A DNA stretch of 64,000 bases from NCBI GenBank assembly GCA_946902875.1, contig OX336351.1:310001-374000 (forward strand). The letters run 5' to 3'. The translations under genes were made by a program, and so were the position numbers. The DNA comes from Nematopogon swammerdamellus (taxonomy: Eukaryota > Arthropoda > Insecta > Lepidoptera > Adelidae). Positions 1 through 11,984 of the stretch are shown here, piece by piece (the first letter of the stretch is position 1; every line of letters starts with the position of its first letter). The notes beneath the pieces are model-generated. The model saw only the letters and a list, made by a program, of their open reading frames with translations. It made no database searches and was not told where the DNA came from.

Positions 1-19
1 GAAAGGGGGGCTCCCCTTT

Positions 20-1870
20 CGCTGAGAGTGTGAAATCGTCCTGGTGTGGTGTCGCGAATTTTGGGGCTACGCGAGTGGTTGAGGGCTCAAAAGACGCGTA
101 TCGGCTAGGGCTACAAGATGGTTTTTTCTTCCGAAAAAGTAAAAAAAAATTGTTTAAATGGAAAAATTTGAAAAATTCCATTTTTTTTTTCGAAAACGTG
201 AAAAAAAAAATTGTTAAAATGGAAAAATGTGAGAAATGCTATTTTTTTTTCGAATTATATCTCGAAAACTAAAGGTGATATCGAAAAATTAAAAAAACCT
301 GTTTAGATTTGGACTTTGGGCTAATTTAAAAAAAAAAATTCACAGATTTCGTGCCTTACACGACTATCGAGCACATTGAAAATGAATCTACGGAATTCGA
401 AAAAACATTGTCGCTGAGCGACACGAGAAAGTCGGGATAAGGAAAAGGTTAGTTGGGTTCTGATGATGGAGCCGGAAGGAAGCCATAGGAACTCCTAAAC
501 TACACATGATAATCCCATCGTGTTTGGGCTCGTTGGATTTGTCTTCGCAAGTACTCTTGTCATATATGATGTCCAGGGTCCTGATGGAGCCGGAAGGAAG
601 CCATAGGAACTCCTAAACTACAAATGAGAAGCCCATCGTGTTTGGGCTCGTTGGATTTGTCTTCGCAAGTACTCTAGTCATATGTTATTTCCAGGGTCCT
701 GATGATGGAGCCGGAAGGAAGCCATAGGAACTCCTAAACTACACAGTCATGATAAATCCACCATATTTGGGCTCGTTGGATATAGGAATATAGGTTAGGT
801 TAGAAGATGCGTCGCGCATCTTCTATATTCTTATCTTCTATATCCTTATATTATATTTTTATATTTGATATTTATTAATTTGTTACTTTAGTTAGACATA
901 ATGTCAAGCTTATCTCTTTTTCTGTCTAAATTTTAGTTTACATTTTTTTAAGCTGCTTGTGTTTTTAAAAATTATAAATAATATATAAATGTAATTTTTT
1001 TTTTTTTGAGTTCATTTTCTATGCGACGCATCTTCTAACCTAACCTATATTCCTATATCCAACGAGCCTGGAAATAACATAATTATGACTAGAGTACTTG
1101 CGAAGACAAATCCAACGAGCCCAAACACGGTCGATTTATCATGTGTGGTTTAGGAGTTCCTATGGCTTCATTCCGGCTCCATCATCAGGACCCTGGACAT
1201 CATATATGACAAGAGTACTTGCGAAGACAAATCCAACGAGCCCAAACACGATGGGCTTATCATTTGTAGTTTAGGAGTTCCTATGGCTTCCTTCCGGCTC
1301 CATCATCAGAACCCAACTAACCTTTTCCTTTCTCGTGTCAGCGACAATATTTTTTCGAATTCCGTAGGTAGATTCATTTGCAATGTGCTTGATAGTCGTG
1401 TGAGGCACGAAATCTGTGAATTTATTTTTTTCAAAAAGGTTGAGCTACAGGGCAAACCCTTAACCCGATCGTCTTTGTTTTAGGCTCAAATTGTAGCTGA
1501 CTAAATTGTCCAGAGGACTTTTTCTCAAATTTTTATATCATTCTTCGTTTCCAAAATATCGAGCGCCAAAATCAAAAATTCGGAAAAAAATTAATTAATT
1601 TTTCACTATTTCAGCCATAACTTTTTTCCTTTTTTACTTTCTCGAATAATAATTTTTGCACCTTTACAGCTCTCATGAATACGCGTCTTTTGAGCATTTT
1701 TTGAATATCATATCTTTACAACTCTCCGAGATATAAGGGGATCGCACTTTTTCGTGAAATCGGGGCCTATACTGGAACGAACCAAAATACATTTTCAATG
1801 TCAAAACCATTCGTCTATCGATGGTGGTTCGTGCTGTAGGTGGTCCCTCAATTTTTCCAATTTTCGCTGA
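20..1870. mobile_element. Fold-back element with ~121-bp tandem units in inverted arms
   Basis: The left arm (about 330-840) and right arm (about 1025-1470) are inverted copies of each other. Each carries tandem units of about 121 bp with the core GATGATGGAGCCGGAAGGAA and GTGTTTGGGCTCGTTGGA. The left units start near 459, 580 and 698; two lie inverted at about 1060-1320. The arms meet an AT-rich centre through AGATGCGTCGC and its complement. The motif TTCGCTGAGAGTGTGAAATCG occurs near 17 and again near 1865. The same family recurs at 1990-2650 and 23096-25455. No coding capacity is convincing, so this looks like a non-autonomous element. Its superfamily is unknown, and the left end may be cut by the window edge. 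Confidence 0.65.
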
Positions 1871-1989
1871 GAGTGTGAAATCGACTTTTGGAAGTGCAAC
1901 AGCGTAGAGAGCGAGGAGGAATATCCGAATGTATGAAATAAATTGTGAAAAATCAAATCACGCCTCTGTAGATCCTCGGGTGATTTGTT

Positions 1990-2650
1990 AGTTTGTTAGT
2001 TGGGTTCTGATGATGGAGCCGGAAGGAAGCCATTAGGAACTCCTAAACTAACACATGATAAGCCCATCGTGTTTGGGCTCGTTTGATTTGTCTTCGGAAG
2101 TACTCTTGTCATATATGATGTCCAGGGTCCTGATGATGGAGCCAGAATGAAGCCATAGGAACTCCTAAACCGCACATGATAAATCCACCGTGTTTGGGCT
2201 CGTTGGATTTGTCTTCGCAAGTACTCTAGTCATATGTTATTTCCAAGGTCCTGATGATGGAGCCGGAAGGAAGCTATAAGAACTCCTAAACTCCACATGA
2301 TAATCCACCATGTTTGGGCTCGTTGGATTTGTGTTCGCAAGTACTGTAGTCATATATGATTTCCAGGGTCCTTATGATAGAGCCGGAAGGAAACCATCGC
2401 TACGCGACGCATCTGCTAACCTAACCTATTTGATATTTATTAATTTGTTCCCTACTTTAGTTAGAGATAATGTCAAGCTTAGGTAGGTATCTCTTTTTCT
2501 GTCTAAATTTTAGTTTACATTTTTTAAGCTGCTTGTGTTTTTGAAAAATAATTAAAAATATATAAATTTTACTTTTTTCTTATTTTGTTCAGTTCATTTT
2601 CAATGTCGTGTCGTGTAATGCACGAGATCTGTGAATTTTTTTTAGACTAG
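1990..2650 (+). mobile_element. Second copy of the 121-bp-unit element (partial)
   Basis: About three and a half tandem units with the GATGATGGAGCCGGAAGG core run from 2005 to 2400. They are followed by the same AT-rich internal sequence seen at 840-1030 (TTGATATTTATTAATTTG, AGCTGCTTGTGTTTTT). No inverted partner arm is present. It follows directly on the first copy, so it may be a duplication of it or an independent truncated insertion. Confidence 0.6.
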
Positions 2651-4150
2651 GCAACGAGCGAAGTGAGCGTGGCTGGGTGTTGTGTTGGCTGGGTGCGGCG
2701 TGCGGCCAGCTTCACGCAGGGCATTCTAGCTATGTAACGTCGGTCACACGATACAGTACAGATGTGGCCATCTGTGATATCTATCCACAACATAATAATT
2801 TGGTAAATGAAAAGCATCCAGAAATAGCTAGTAATGTATTTCGCAATATTTATCTATATACTTATGTATAAGTATCTACCTATGTAGGTACTTTACTATT
2901 TACTTACAAATTATTTCAATCAATATAAATAAACTTACAATTTTGGTTTCAAAAGTCAAAAGGTTTCACATTGCCTAATAATAATTCGAGTAGTAAGTAC
3001 CTAATTATTATTGTACTTACATATTATTACCTACTTGTCACGCACGCATGTATGTATGTATGTAGGGTAGGTCGGATATTGTGCCGTGTGCGTGCGTACC
3101 TTGGCTCTATTGATTTGATCAACTAGATTCTTAGTTCATGGTCAATGGCTTCCATTAAGAATAATAAAATTGATTGTGAGCCCCGGTACCTAAGCATCTT
3201 ATCCGAGCAGACCGAAATTAGTCACGTGATAACATGTTCGGTATTTGAACAAAGTAGGTATCACTGTCTCCGTTCGCCAGGCGCCCTCTCCGCCAACGCA
3301 AGGGGGACAGCTGCACGCTCTCCGCTCATATACCTACATATTACCTACGTCAAAATTTAATTTTAAACATTTAAAGGTCGTTGGGTAAACATAAGCCCCG
3401 TAAGACAGCATACATACCCGAGAACCTTTAATTAGACGATCTGATTTTTACAATACTTTTTGTTGTTGTAATAAGGACAGAGAAATCTACGTAGGTACCT
3501 GTCTTTTTAATTGTTTTTTATATCCAAAGTAATAATTCAATTAAGCTAAATGAACTTCATGACAAAAAAAACATTTTTTTCTCGTACTGATAACCAATTT
3601 TTAATTCGGACCTCGTGTATTCAATCTAAACAAAAAATTACAAGTACAAAATAATTATATTTATTTTATTAGTACAAAAAATATTTTGTTCAAGATTTAG
3701 GGGTAGGGAAACCATAAACGCCGTAAGACGATTTTTTATGGAGAATATAATTTGTGTTATCTTATCAGTCAGTCAGTACCACGTGACTAATCTGTCTGCT
3801 CATATTGAATAAAATATGTTTTCTTCATTCATCCTCCCTGGTTAGTTCGCACAGAATCGACAAAAACACTCAAATCGAGAAAACTCCACGCTTTGTATCG
3901 GCAGTACACGTATTGTATGTAAGTATATGAAGTCTTGTTGGTCTTGTCCTGCGTCAACAATAAATTGTAGAGTATTACGAGTTGTGAATGCGCGCACTCT
4001 GTCTGACTGCCGCCGCGCCGCGCCGCGGCGCCGCGAGGAACAGAATCGTGCTATAATACTGTATGCCGTCACCCTGCTTGACTGACAGCGCCCCGGCCGG
4101 CAAGGTTAGAGTGTGCGCATTCTGTTGAGCGGCGGCAGCAGCGGTGTGCG
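2651..4150. other. Intergenic DNA downstream of the chemosensory gene
   Basis: AT-rich sequence with simple TATG repeats near 3048-3063 and CTAC/GTAGGTA-type motifs. Two short related stretches near 3385 and 3705 share 'ACATAAGCCCCGTAAGAC'/'ACCATAAACGCCGTAAGAC'-like sequence. The part nearest 4150 on the minus strand should hold the 3' UTR of the chemosensory gene, but I do not see a clear AATAAA close to the stop. No supported gene. Confidence 0.4.
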
Positions 4151-6372
4151 TCAGCCTGCGTACTGGCGCACAATCTTGGTCCACTCGTGCGGGTAGTTGC
4201 GCTGTACGTAGCTGAGCGTCTTCTGTATCTGCAGCATCTCCTGCTTGCTGCACTGCGGGCAGGAGCCGCGCAGCACGAGCGGCGCCAGCGCTGCGCACAC
4301 ACACACACACACAGTCAACATTATGTCATCAGGTCAATCAGATCGAAAGTAGATTAGTAGCTAGTGAGTAGTGGCAACATTGATGACAGATATGGATCAA
4401 TAAGACTTATTCATCCATGTAAAGGGGTTTTCGCTAAAAATTGTTGGAATTAAGTAGGTACTAAATAGTTTCAGCGCGCAAGACGTCCAGACTATGGGAG
4501 TTTGTTACAACGTGTGCGTTACCTTGCGTGATATAGTGGGGAAATGTGTCCAGTAAATTCCTGTATTGCATTGGTTTTTTGTCAGCCTCGGTCCTCGTAA
4601 GCTCAGTGGTGCGATCCGTCGACTGTCGGTCGGATCATAAGCACACCTAGAAGCGGTCAGTGGATGGATGAGCGGACCGCTCGACCGTTGGAGGCTGTCA
4701 GTGGTTCGGATTCCACGTAAAATGTAGGTCCCTTCTCTTCTTACTAGGTGGTAGGGTTTATCCCGCCCGGGTTGATACCACCGCACTGAATGAAACGTCG
4801 GTCAAAACGTCTATGTAAATAGGTAGTTCGTGTTTACCGTCCAATTCAGTGTAGCCGACATTAATGGGCATAGATGGGCCCATATTGACCCTACTGTCGG
4901 TGTTGGCACTTGCCAATTGTGTATTTTCTGTCTCCCCATGATCGTCCATGTCCTTGGTAGGTAGGTACCTACCACATTCTAGTTCAGTATTCAAACCAAT
5001 CTTCCGGAGGGTACGTTTTCATTCAATACGCGCATATCGTGCACGAAAAGAAACATCGCGCCTCACTGAGCGTGGTCTCGCGAGGAGAGGTCATTTTGGC
5101 TCTGTCAACTACACCACTGGTCACTCGGCCCAGCACCCCTGTTGGCTTACATGAATAAAAATTCGCGGCGAAACGGTTCTATTTAGGTGTTAATGTTATG
5201 TTGTGTCGTGTCGTGGGTACGCTACATCCAAATTGCACTCACGGCCCCGCCCCCGTGTTAAATAGTGTATCCATTTGATCTGTTTTATCTAATTCAGCTC
5301 CGGTCCGGCGCAAACTCTGATGGACGCGCTGGTGGCCTGGCCTGGCCTGCCACCAAAATTGCTACACGGGATATTAGAATTGACGTATTGGTGAATTGAT
5401 TGATTTAAGTATCCTTTATCAAGGCGAGGGTTCCTGACATCAATTGCTACAAGACTAGCGCTGGTTTAATCTGACGCTGGCTGAACATTACAGAATATAA
5501 TGTAGAGTAACCTATTATGTATAACCTACCTATAAAACTTGCTAAAAAATTCGTGCTGATCCGACTACCTCAGGATATCATCATCATCATCATCATCATC
5601 ATCAGCCTGTATCGGTCCACTGCTGTACATTGGCCTCTCCCAAGGCACGCCATCACACGTGGTCTTCCGCTCTTCTCATCCATCCACTCTCCTCAGGATG
5701 CAATGGTCCAATTTATTTTGTTCGACGTCCAACACTAGCAGGACGAAACCCTACCGTTTGGACGCACATTTTAATTCGATTTTCGAAAGCAATACCTACA
5801 CTTATTAGAAAGTATGAAACCTACTCTAGCAACATGAAGTTTGAAGCCTCAGTAGCTCGGTGGTGTTAATGGATCGATGCACAGGATCGATGTGTAATGG
5901 AGGGGAGGGGTTTCGGCTAGCTTTTAGAAGAGTGATGGATGAGGCACACGTCCGATTCTTATCCAACTAACTAAACTGTAGAGTCTTAATCAAAAAACTT
6001 CAAACCAAGTTGGCAAGTTTTTTCAAGTTGGCACCGACTCTCCACGACTTAAAAAGTTGTACAACTTCATGGTCTATGCGGAAAGTCGGCGGCCAACTTT
6101 ATTATCGGCCACTGACTAAAAAGTTGGGTTGGATGATACAATGTGTGGTGTCATCGTGTGGCGGAGAGCTAATACTGACTCTTGAGCCGGCGGCCGACGG
6201 GGTCGCAGGGCGCCTCGCCGAGCGCGCACTTGATCTGCCGCTGGATGAAGCGCTTGTCCTGCAGCGCCTCGTCGAGCGCCGTGTCCGACAGCGGCGGCCG
6301 CGGCGTGTTGGCCGCACTCGCCTCGCTCAGCAGCGCGAGAGCCGTCGCCGCCGCCAGCACCGCCGCCGCCAT
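4151..6372 (-). CDS. CSP: Chemosensory protein (CSP, OS-D family), two coding exons
   Basis: CSPs are small secreted, soluble alpha-helical carriers of hydrophobic ligands in insect sensory and other tissues. Exon A is 6372-6180 and exon B is 4290-4151; joined they give 110 residues and a TGA stop. The start ATG at 6372 is followed by an Ala/Leu-rich signal peptide (about residues 1-20, ending SEASA). The mature part contains LDEALQDKRFIQRQIKC and the four diagnostic cysteines spaced C-x6-C-x18-C-x2-C (CALGEAPC ... CPQC), then a helix ending in YPHEWTKIVRQYAG. The 18-residue spacing is correct only when the intron is removed. The donor (GT at 6179-6178) and acceptor (AG at 4292-4291) fit, and the intron falls one base after a Lys codon, the classic CSP position. 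The C-terminus is short, without the usual YDP-like ending. An acceptor-like TTTGTTTTACAG just upstream of the ATG suggests an unseen 5' UTR exon. The intron holds a SINE and an RTE tail. Confidence 0.9.
4585..4860 (+). mobile_element. 5S-related SINE (copy 1, 3'-truncated), in CSP intron
   Basis: Starts GCCTCGGTCCTCGTAAGCTC and continues through GACCGCTCGACCGTTGGAGG, GGTTCGGATTCCACG, TAGGGTTTATCCCGCCCGGG and ACCACCGCACTGAATGAAAC. The order of blocks matches the fuller copies at 27349 and 37761. The 3' third is missing. It lies in the intron of the chemosensory protein gene, opposite to that gene's direction. Confidence 0.75.
5577..5690 (-). mobile_element. 5'-truncated RTE LINE tail with target duplication
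   Basis: Reading on the minus strand, this is the last ~115 bp of an RTE LINE, ending in TGATGATGA repeats (CAT repeats on the plus strand, 5577-5603). It matches the 3' end of the larger RTE at 46000-46095 (plus-strand GGTCCACTGCTG, CCTCTCCCAAGGCACGCC, GTGGTCTTCCGCTCTTCTC). The 9-bp sequence CCTCAGGAT occurs on both sides (5568-5576 and 5691-5699) and is a clear target-site duplication. Confidence 0.85.
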
Positions 6373-7335
6373 GCTGCACTGTAAAACAAACACCTGGCTT
6401 GTAGTCTCAACTCCAACACCACTCGTCGCGGGCTACACAACGGCTACGCCCACACTGAACACTCGACTAGCGCTGGTTGGTTGCAAGCAGTGCGCGTGCG
6501 CTAATAATTTCGGGTCGCATGGAGCAGTACCACTTCCACGTTGCGTTCGAAATATGATTTATTATAGCTGTTATAGTAAGAAGTCCTAACCTAATATAAC
6601 GTCTGGCTGTATTGCTTGACTGTGCGTGAGAAACAATCGCAGCCAGCTCTCTCTCGGCAAATAACTTCCTGCCTCCTATACGTACATACATGGTACCTAT
6701 AGTTCGTGCGAGTACCTAAGCTAGATATGATATCGGACCACTGAAACAGATGACCAAAACCAGACACCTATTGTTTATTGTATAATTTCATCCATACGTA
6801 GGTAACTAACGCGCTTGGACATGTCGAAAATTCCGCCAGTTCTAAATTCAATGCAAAGAAAAATGCGAAGAAGAACTGACACACAAACTTCGCTAGTCAC
6901 AATTTTTACCTATAAGTATTATAGTTACTTACAAATAATTAACCCATACCTACTCTATCGCCTGTTCCTATCGCGCTAATGACTTTCGGGTTCTGGCTGG
7001 TACAGATACATACGGGTAGTTCTCCAAATATTGGGAAATACACGGTTCCTGCCTGAATAACTATTTTCCCGATTCTTTTTGACATTGTACTACCATGTGG
7101 TATGAATATATTTTATAATTGACATGACTTGATACGATATGTATCAACAATTTCTGACAAAGGCTCTATACACCTGATTTTATTTATACTTTTACTTTAG
7201 ATTTTATGTGGTCAGAATTATCAAGCTTAAATTATAGTTATTCTAGCTCTCAAACTGTATCTTAACACTGTAAGCGGTGTTTTGTGTAGTTAGTCACAAT
7301 GTATTGTAATCGAAGACGTTAAAAAAATTACCCTG
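6373..7335. other. Upstream region of the chemosensory gene
   Basis: The first ~120 bp carry an acceptor-like tract for the minus-strand gene. The remainder is AT-rich with no repeat I recognise and no supported exon. A promoter and 5' UTR exon for the chemosensory gene would be expected in this direction, but I cannot place them. Confidence 0.35.
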
Positions 7336-7337
7336 CC

Positions 7338-7465
7338 AAGTTTCTTGCCAGCTCTTCTTTGTGGGTGTAATCGAACCGGATTGTAAAAACTAAACAGGAC
7401 CAATTCAAGCGTAGTGTACTACCATACGAATGATAAATAAAGAATAAATAATAAATGGTTTTAAT
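7338..7465 (+). mobile_element. LINE 3'-tail fragment
   Basis: TTTCTTGCCAGCTCTTCTTTG, then GTGTAATCGAACCGG, ending in AATAAATAATAAA-type simple repeat. The same blocks occur at 13148-13260. This looks like the common short, 5'-truncated 3' end of a lepidopteran non-LTR element with an A-rich microsatellite tail; the family assignment is inference. Confidence 0.45.
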
Positions 7466-7487
7466 AAATAATATATCATGTTTTAAA

Positions 7488-7891
7488 TACAGGGTGTCCC
7501 AAAACTCAACGTCATGCACGTCAGGGAGTAGGCCAGTTTATGAGCACCCAGGGAAAAATAAGAAAAAAAATCGGAGTCATTTGTTTTTATGATATGAGCA
7601 TTTTTTGAGAAACGATGAAAATTGTCATTTTTAGGTAGGTACTACGACTACAAATTTGCAAGTATAATTAAAAAAAATAATTTATTGGTAGCCTAAATAA
7701 CTCTGCTATTGATCAGTATCCCAAACAAAACCAGAATGCCTGTAGTTTTACCAAAAAAAATATTCAGTTAAATTTTTTTCTAAAAAAATAAATTACTCCG
7801 ATTTTTTTTTTCTTATTTTTCCCTGGGTATTCATAAACTGGCCTACTCCCTGGTTCCCGCTTGACGTTGAGTTTTGGGACACGGTGTATAA
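7488..7891. mobile_element. MITE with long terminal inverted repeats
   Basis: Left end TACAGGGTGTCCCAAAACTC and right end (reverse complement) TACACCGTGTCCCAAAACTC match. The inverted match continues inward for about 90 bp (GAGTAGGCCAGTTTATGA, CCCAGGGAAAAATAAGAAAA). The element is about 400 bp, non-coding, and can fold into a long hairpin. It is flanked by TA-rich sequence; the exact target duplication is not certain. Confidence 0.8.
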
Positions 7892-7959
7892 CGTTTATAA
7901 CGATCCGAACAGATGTCGCCCAGACTCAAATTACCGTCGCAAGTTTTCAAAACGTCGCC

Positions 7960-8036
7960 CATCACTAATTAAATACGCCCATCACTAAATTATTAAATAC
8001 GCCCATCACTAAATTATTAAATACGCCCATCACTAT
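7960..8036. repeat. 24-bp tandem repeat, about 3 copies
   Basis: The unit CGCCCATCACTAAATTATTAAATA repeats about three times, the first with a 5-bp shortening. No function is suggested. Confidence 0.75.
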
Positions 8037-8645
8037 AAAGAGGGCTCTGCCTGCTACCACGAAGTTCGTCTCAGAGTGCCCTTTGCACTCATCTAGAGTT
8101 GACCTGGCGACTGCGCCTAGCTTTCTCAATAAATCGCACGGTACGTCTAATTCTGGAAAAAGGTTGAAATACAAAAGTTGAAACAGATTTTTCATACAAA
8201 ATTATGTTTTCATACAAAATTAAAAGTTATGTTTTAAAACATCAAAACATCGATTTTGAATACCTAGAAATATATGCAAAAACGACATCGGCCGCCTCGA
8301 CATTAGGTTAGGGTAAATTAACCCTGGTCACTTGTTTTAACCACCAAAGCATTTACCTTGGCAGCCCCCTTCCCCTCCCCCTCTGCACCTCTCTTCTAAG
8401 CCACCCCCATTATAATTGTTTTCTATACAACATTAATTTTTATACAAAAGTGTACCGCTCTTCCCTTCCTCTCTCCCCTCCGGCAAAACCTGTCCCCTCA
8501 CAAATTGAAGGAAGAACAGTACACGACAAGAAACAAGAAATGCAGGAGTGCGCAAAGGCGGACTTATCACTACTTAACCTTCAACCTTTGGGTTATGACG
8601 ATGAGGAATAAAATACGGAGAAAGAAATATGGGTAGTGCAAGCGA
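8037..8645. other. Unassigned AT-rich intergenic stretch
   Basis: Contains a pyrimidine-rich stretch (CCCCCTTCCCCTCCCCCTC near 8370) and otherwise no recognised repeat or exon. Confidence 0.3.
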
Positions 8646-9003
8646 AAGGGAGGAGGAATTATTTTATGAACATACATACATATTTATACAGTACATAAAA
8701 TATAATATGTATTTGTATTTCTTATAACGAGTCCTTTCCATTGATAAGTCAAATGATGCACTTAAAAAAAATAACTTTCTAATGTGCACCCCAAAATCTA
8801 AATTAGGCGCGGTCAATCCTCGATAGTAGTCGAGGACTTCCAGCAATCATTGCCTGAGACTTATTTGGATTCACAATGAGTCCAAAGGGTCTGGTCCAGC
8901 CAAAAAAGGTGGTCAGATCAGCATTGATGACATCAATGATTCCAGCAATGTCGTCAATACTACCTCCCAGATATAGTTGTATTGTAAGTCATCATCAGCA
9001 TAC
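8646..9003 (-). pseudogene. Degraded LINE reverse-transcriptase fragment
   Basis: On the minus strand the sequence reads LYADDDLQ near 8980-9000, which is the catalytic YADD motif. After a frame change it runs through a stretch resembling NADLTTFFGW, PFGLIVNPNKSQAMI and SPRLLSRIDRA. These match the region after the YADD box of CR1/Jockey-type reverse transcriptases. Frameshifts break the frame, so it is dead. Confidence 0.7.
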
Positions 9004-9074
9004 AAGTGGTTGGTAGAGAGAAACTAAGAGTTTGGAGACAAAATTTATAAAACTTGCGAAGAGTAGAGAAGATA

Positions 9075-9212
9075 ACGCTCCACCAGTTCAGTATTGCCGA
9101 TATGAAATGAAGGGAATGTCCTGACATGGCACCTAGGTGACTCGGTTTTATGAGCTGACATCACGGATGTTGTTGTAGCCAAACGTGTCAGTTTCCATAA
9201 AAAAAAACGGAA
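9075..9212 (+). mobile_element. 5S-related SINE (copy 2, 3' part only)
   Basis: Holds AATGAAGGGAATGTCCTGAC, GAGCTGACATCACGGATG, GTGTCAGTTTCCAT and a poly(A) end, matching the last 140 bp of the copy at 37761-38141. Confidence 0.75.
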
Positions 9213-11195
9213 CCCTAAAAAGCGCAAAAATATAATTTTTTCAGCTGAGAAATTTGAAAATATACTCGGTACACTCTAGCACAAAATACTGAATGAATAG
9301 TAACTACTAGCGTAACTCTCTCTAGCTAGGCGGCGCGGGCGCGGGGCGGGGCGGGCGCGGGAGCACATAGGGTAGGGAGGTAAGCGTCGAGCGAGTCAAC
9401 TTTGTAATGGACAAACATGTAAACATTCACAATGATAAGGTAATTGAGGAGTAAATGAGTGAACATTTGGATGGTCGTGGTGATTCATTATTACGTCGTC
9501 GGAGAGACGCGTTGAAAATATTATATGGGTGTAGGTAACACAACATGACTGCGGGCAGGAATGTCCAAATCAGCTCTGAAGGAAGGGCTTTAGTTTTTTT
9601 TAACAATATTTTTCTTCAACGAACCGCCTGTTTCCTATGTGCATAATGGTTAATGATTTACACATTCCGATATACATAATTCACTTATGTAGGTACATAA
9701 CAAACGGACTTATTTCCTGAGGTTACATGCAAAATGGTTTATTTCCAAAGTTTAAGAAAAAAAACTCTAGTTAACTACATTAAAAATAATACGGACATCG
9801 ATTATATATAATGCGCATTATCAGATTATCACCCAGAAAAATGAATGCGCTATTTTATTTTGAAAAAAAAAGTCCATAAGTAGACCTTTTATTTGTTTTT
9901 TTTTTTCCTTTCTGTAAATTTTGCTTATAAGGAAATAAGGCGGTTTGGATGGTCACTCCTCAATTATTATTACTTATATTCACACATACACACTAGCAAA
10001 GTTTCTAGTGAGTAGGTATATATAATCTCACTTTTGAAATAGGTCCAACCCCACTCCCCATACACAGCTCCCACATGTCACATAAACAATTAGTTAATGT
10101 AAGTTACAGGTAGTTAGTCCGAGTGTTGAGTGAGCGTAATATTTCTGCTACACACACTGCCACACTGCCAGCGGCATCGTTGAATGCGTTGATGTCTTTT
10201 ACTAGAATAAATTATATAATTCGCAAATGGAATGTGTTGCGTAATATAGCTAGACAGCACAGCAAGCAGCGTGCAGCGCGTTGTGGTGTCATGTCGTCGG
10301 TGACGTCAATCGGAACAGCGGATTCGGATCATTCGCTTTTCCACTTGTTATTTTACTCATACATTTTAACAAATAGCGACCTTTACCTACTTCGCCCACT
10401 TCGCCACTTTTAATTGGTGCCGACGCGACGCGACGGACGACTGAACGAGCAGCGGCGCGCGGCAACGAGCACGTTCGTTAGTTTAGCCATAGCCACAGAG
10501 TAGTTTAGCCTCGCTCGATGTTGGTTCCTCCAGTGTACAGGTGAACGTCTTGCACTGCATGCAAGTTGAGCCTGAACAATTTTTGTTCGCTCTGCGACAT
10601 TGGCGAAACCTCGCCAAACAACTTTATATTATAACTCTACCTACATGACTATGTATGTGCTCATCTCATGCATATCAAACTATATTTTCATAGCTTCAGT
10701 TCCTCCAACGTTAAATAGGTTATCCAACTCTGAGCTAGGTTAGTGCCTAATTACACAATTTTCGCGACGCCTCGCAAGTAGGAACATAGGTACAAATAAA
10801 ATATAATAATTTATTGATCATTATATTCTGTGCACAAACACACAACTTATTAAACTTAAATATAGTATACGAGGGCCTCGCTCGTGATAGGTAATACGTA
10901 TTACTTATATATATGTATTATATTAATTTTAGATACCTATTATAGTTTGTATTTTTATACCTACTGTGTTTATGTAAAATTAATGTAATCAAATCATGTA
11001 AATAAAGAGATAGAATAATAATATAACCAAAAACGTGTATTATTTATTATGTAGGTAGTAAATATAGCTACTGTGGCTGGTGTGTAGAGCGGTAGGTACC
11101 TACTCACTGGAGGCTTGGTGTGTACACTCTACATGGTGTAGTGTAATGAAATGACTAATTATAGGTTTATTAAATAAAATATATTAATATGATTG
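9213..11195. other. Unassigned intergenic DNA with a GC-rich spot
   Basis: A GC-rich patch lies at 9330-9365 (GCGCGGGCGCGGGGCGGGG), and a CpG-containing stretch at 10420-10500. Both look like promoter or 5' UTR sequence in an otherwise AT-rich background. No exon with matching splice sites and a protein signature could be supported. Confidence 0.3.
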
Positions 11196-11199
11196 GTAG

Positions 11200-11750
11200 G
11201 TGAGTGGGACGGACCTGCATGTTAGACAGAGCCGCGCCTCGCGCCCGCAGCTCGCACGCTCCGTAGGCTCGCCTGCTTGTCTCACGCCGCCGCCGCCTCC
11301 GCCGCGCCGCGCTGCTGCAGACCACCTTCACTATCGAGGCACTAGTTGCGGTGCTAGCGATTACTTGCTTTCTTATTTATTTTAATAATATTTTATTCGG
11401 AGGTGCGGTGCAGCCGTCTGCGTCTGCTCTTGCTCTGCGAATGTGCTGTGCTGTGCGTGCGCGGCGCGGCTCGGTGGCGACGGTGGTGGTGGTGGTGAGC
11501 GGGCGACGCGGTGGCACTGACTGGGTCGCCCGGGGAGGGGGGGGGGGGGGGGCGGCGGGTCGTGTTGTGTTGTGTTGTGGTCGGTCGGTGGTCCGGCGCT
11601 CGACGACGACGTAACCTCTTACTCAACTGTCTGTCTGTCCCTTCTCCGAGGTTGTAGCACAGATTAAGTTGGTTGTAGCGCGGGCCCGGCGCGGCGGCGG
11701 CGGCGGAGCGGCGACGCGGCGGCGGGCGCACGCACCGCGCTGCTGTCGCC
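11200..11750. other. GC-rich island, possible promoter or 5' UTR
   Basis: About 550 bp of strongly GC-rich, CpG-containing sequence with CCGCCGCCGCC and GGTGGTGGTGG runs and a 16-G run at 11537-11552. Open frames on both strands are low-complexity (Pro/Arg/His) and are best explained by base composition. It could be the 5' end of an unseen gene. Confidence 0.35.
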
Positions 11751-11763
11751 TGATCACCTCCAC

Positions 11764-11802
11764 CATAGCCGTCTCTACACTCTGATATTAGAGACGGCTA
11801 TG
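11764..11802. repeat. Short perfect hairpin (13-bp arms)
   Basis: CATAGCCGTCTCT at 11764-11776 pairs with AGAGACGGCTATG at 11790-11802 around a 13-base loop. It sits at the edge of the GC-rich island. No function is known. Confidence 0.7.
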
Positions 11803-11984
11803 CCTCCACTCGATATGCACCTCGATCTACAACACAAACACGCCACCGAATTACCAATCATTCAAGTTGGTGCCGGTGGTGGTGGTGTGGGTGGTTGAGT
11901 CGTGCAAAACCACTGTTCTCACTTTGTTCGCAGACGCAGATGTTTATGGTGCCCCAAACGCGCGATTAAAGTTTTTTTTATTTA

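Noticed and set aside
6010..6589. Plus-strand frames over the chemosensory exon
   Set aside because: They are shadows of the GC-rich minus-strand exon, which has family cysteines and splice sites.
11351..11731. Open frames of 87-112 codons in the GC-rich island
   Set aside because: Low-complexity Arg/Pro/His and Val/Gly peptides on both strands, explained by composition; no splice or start support.
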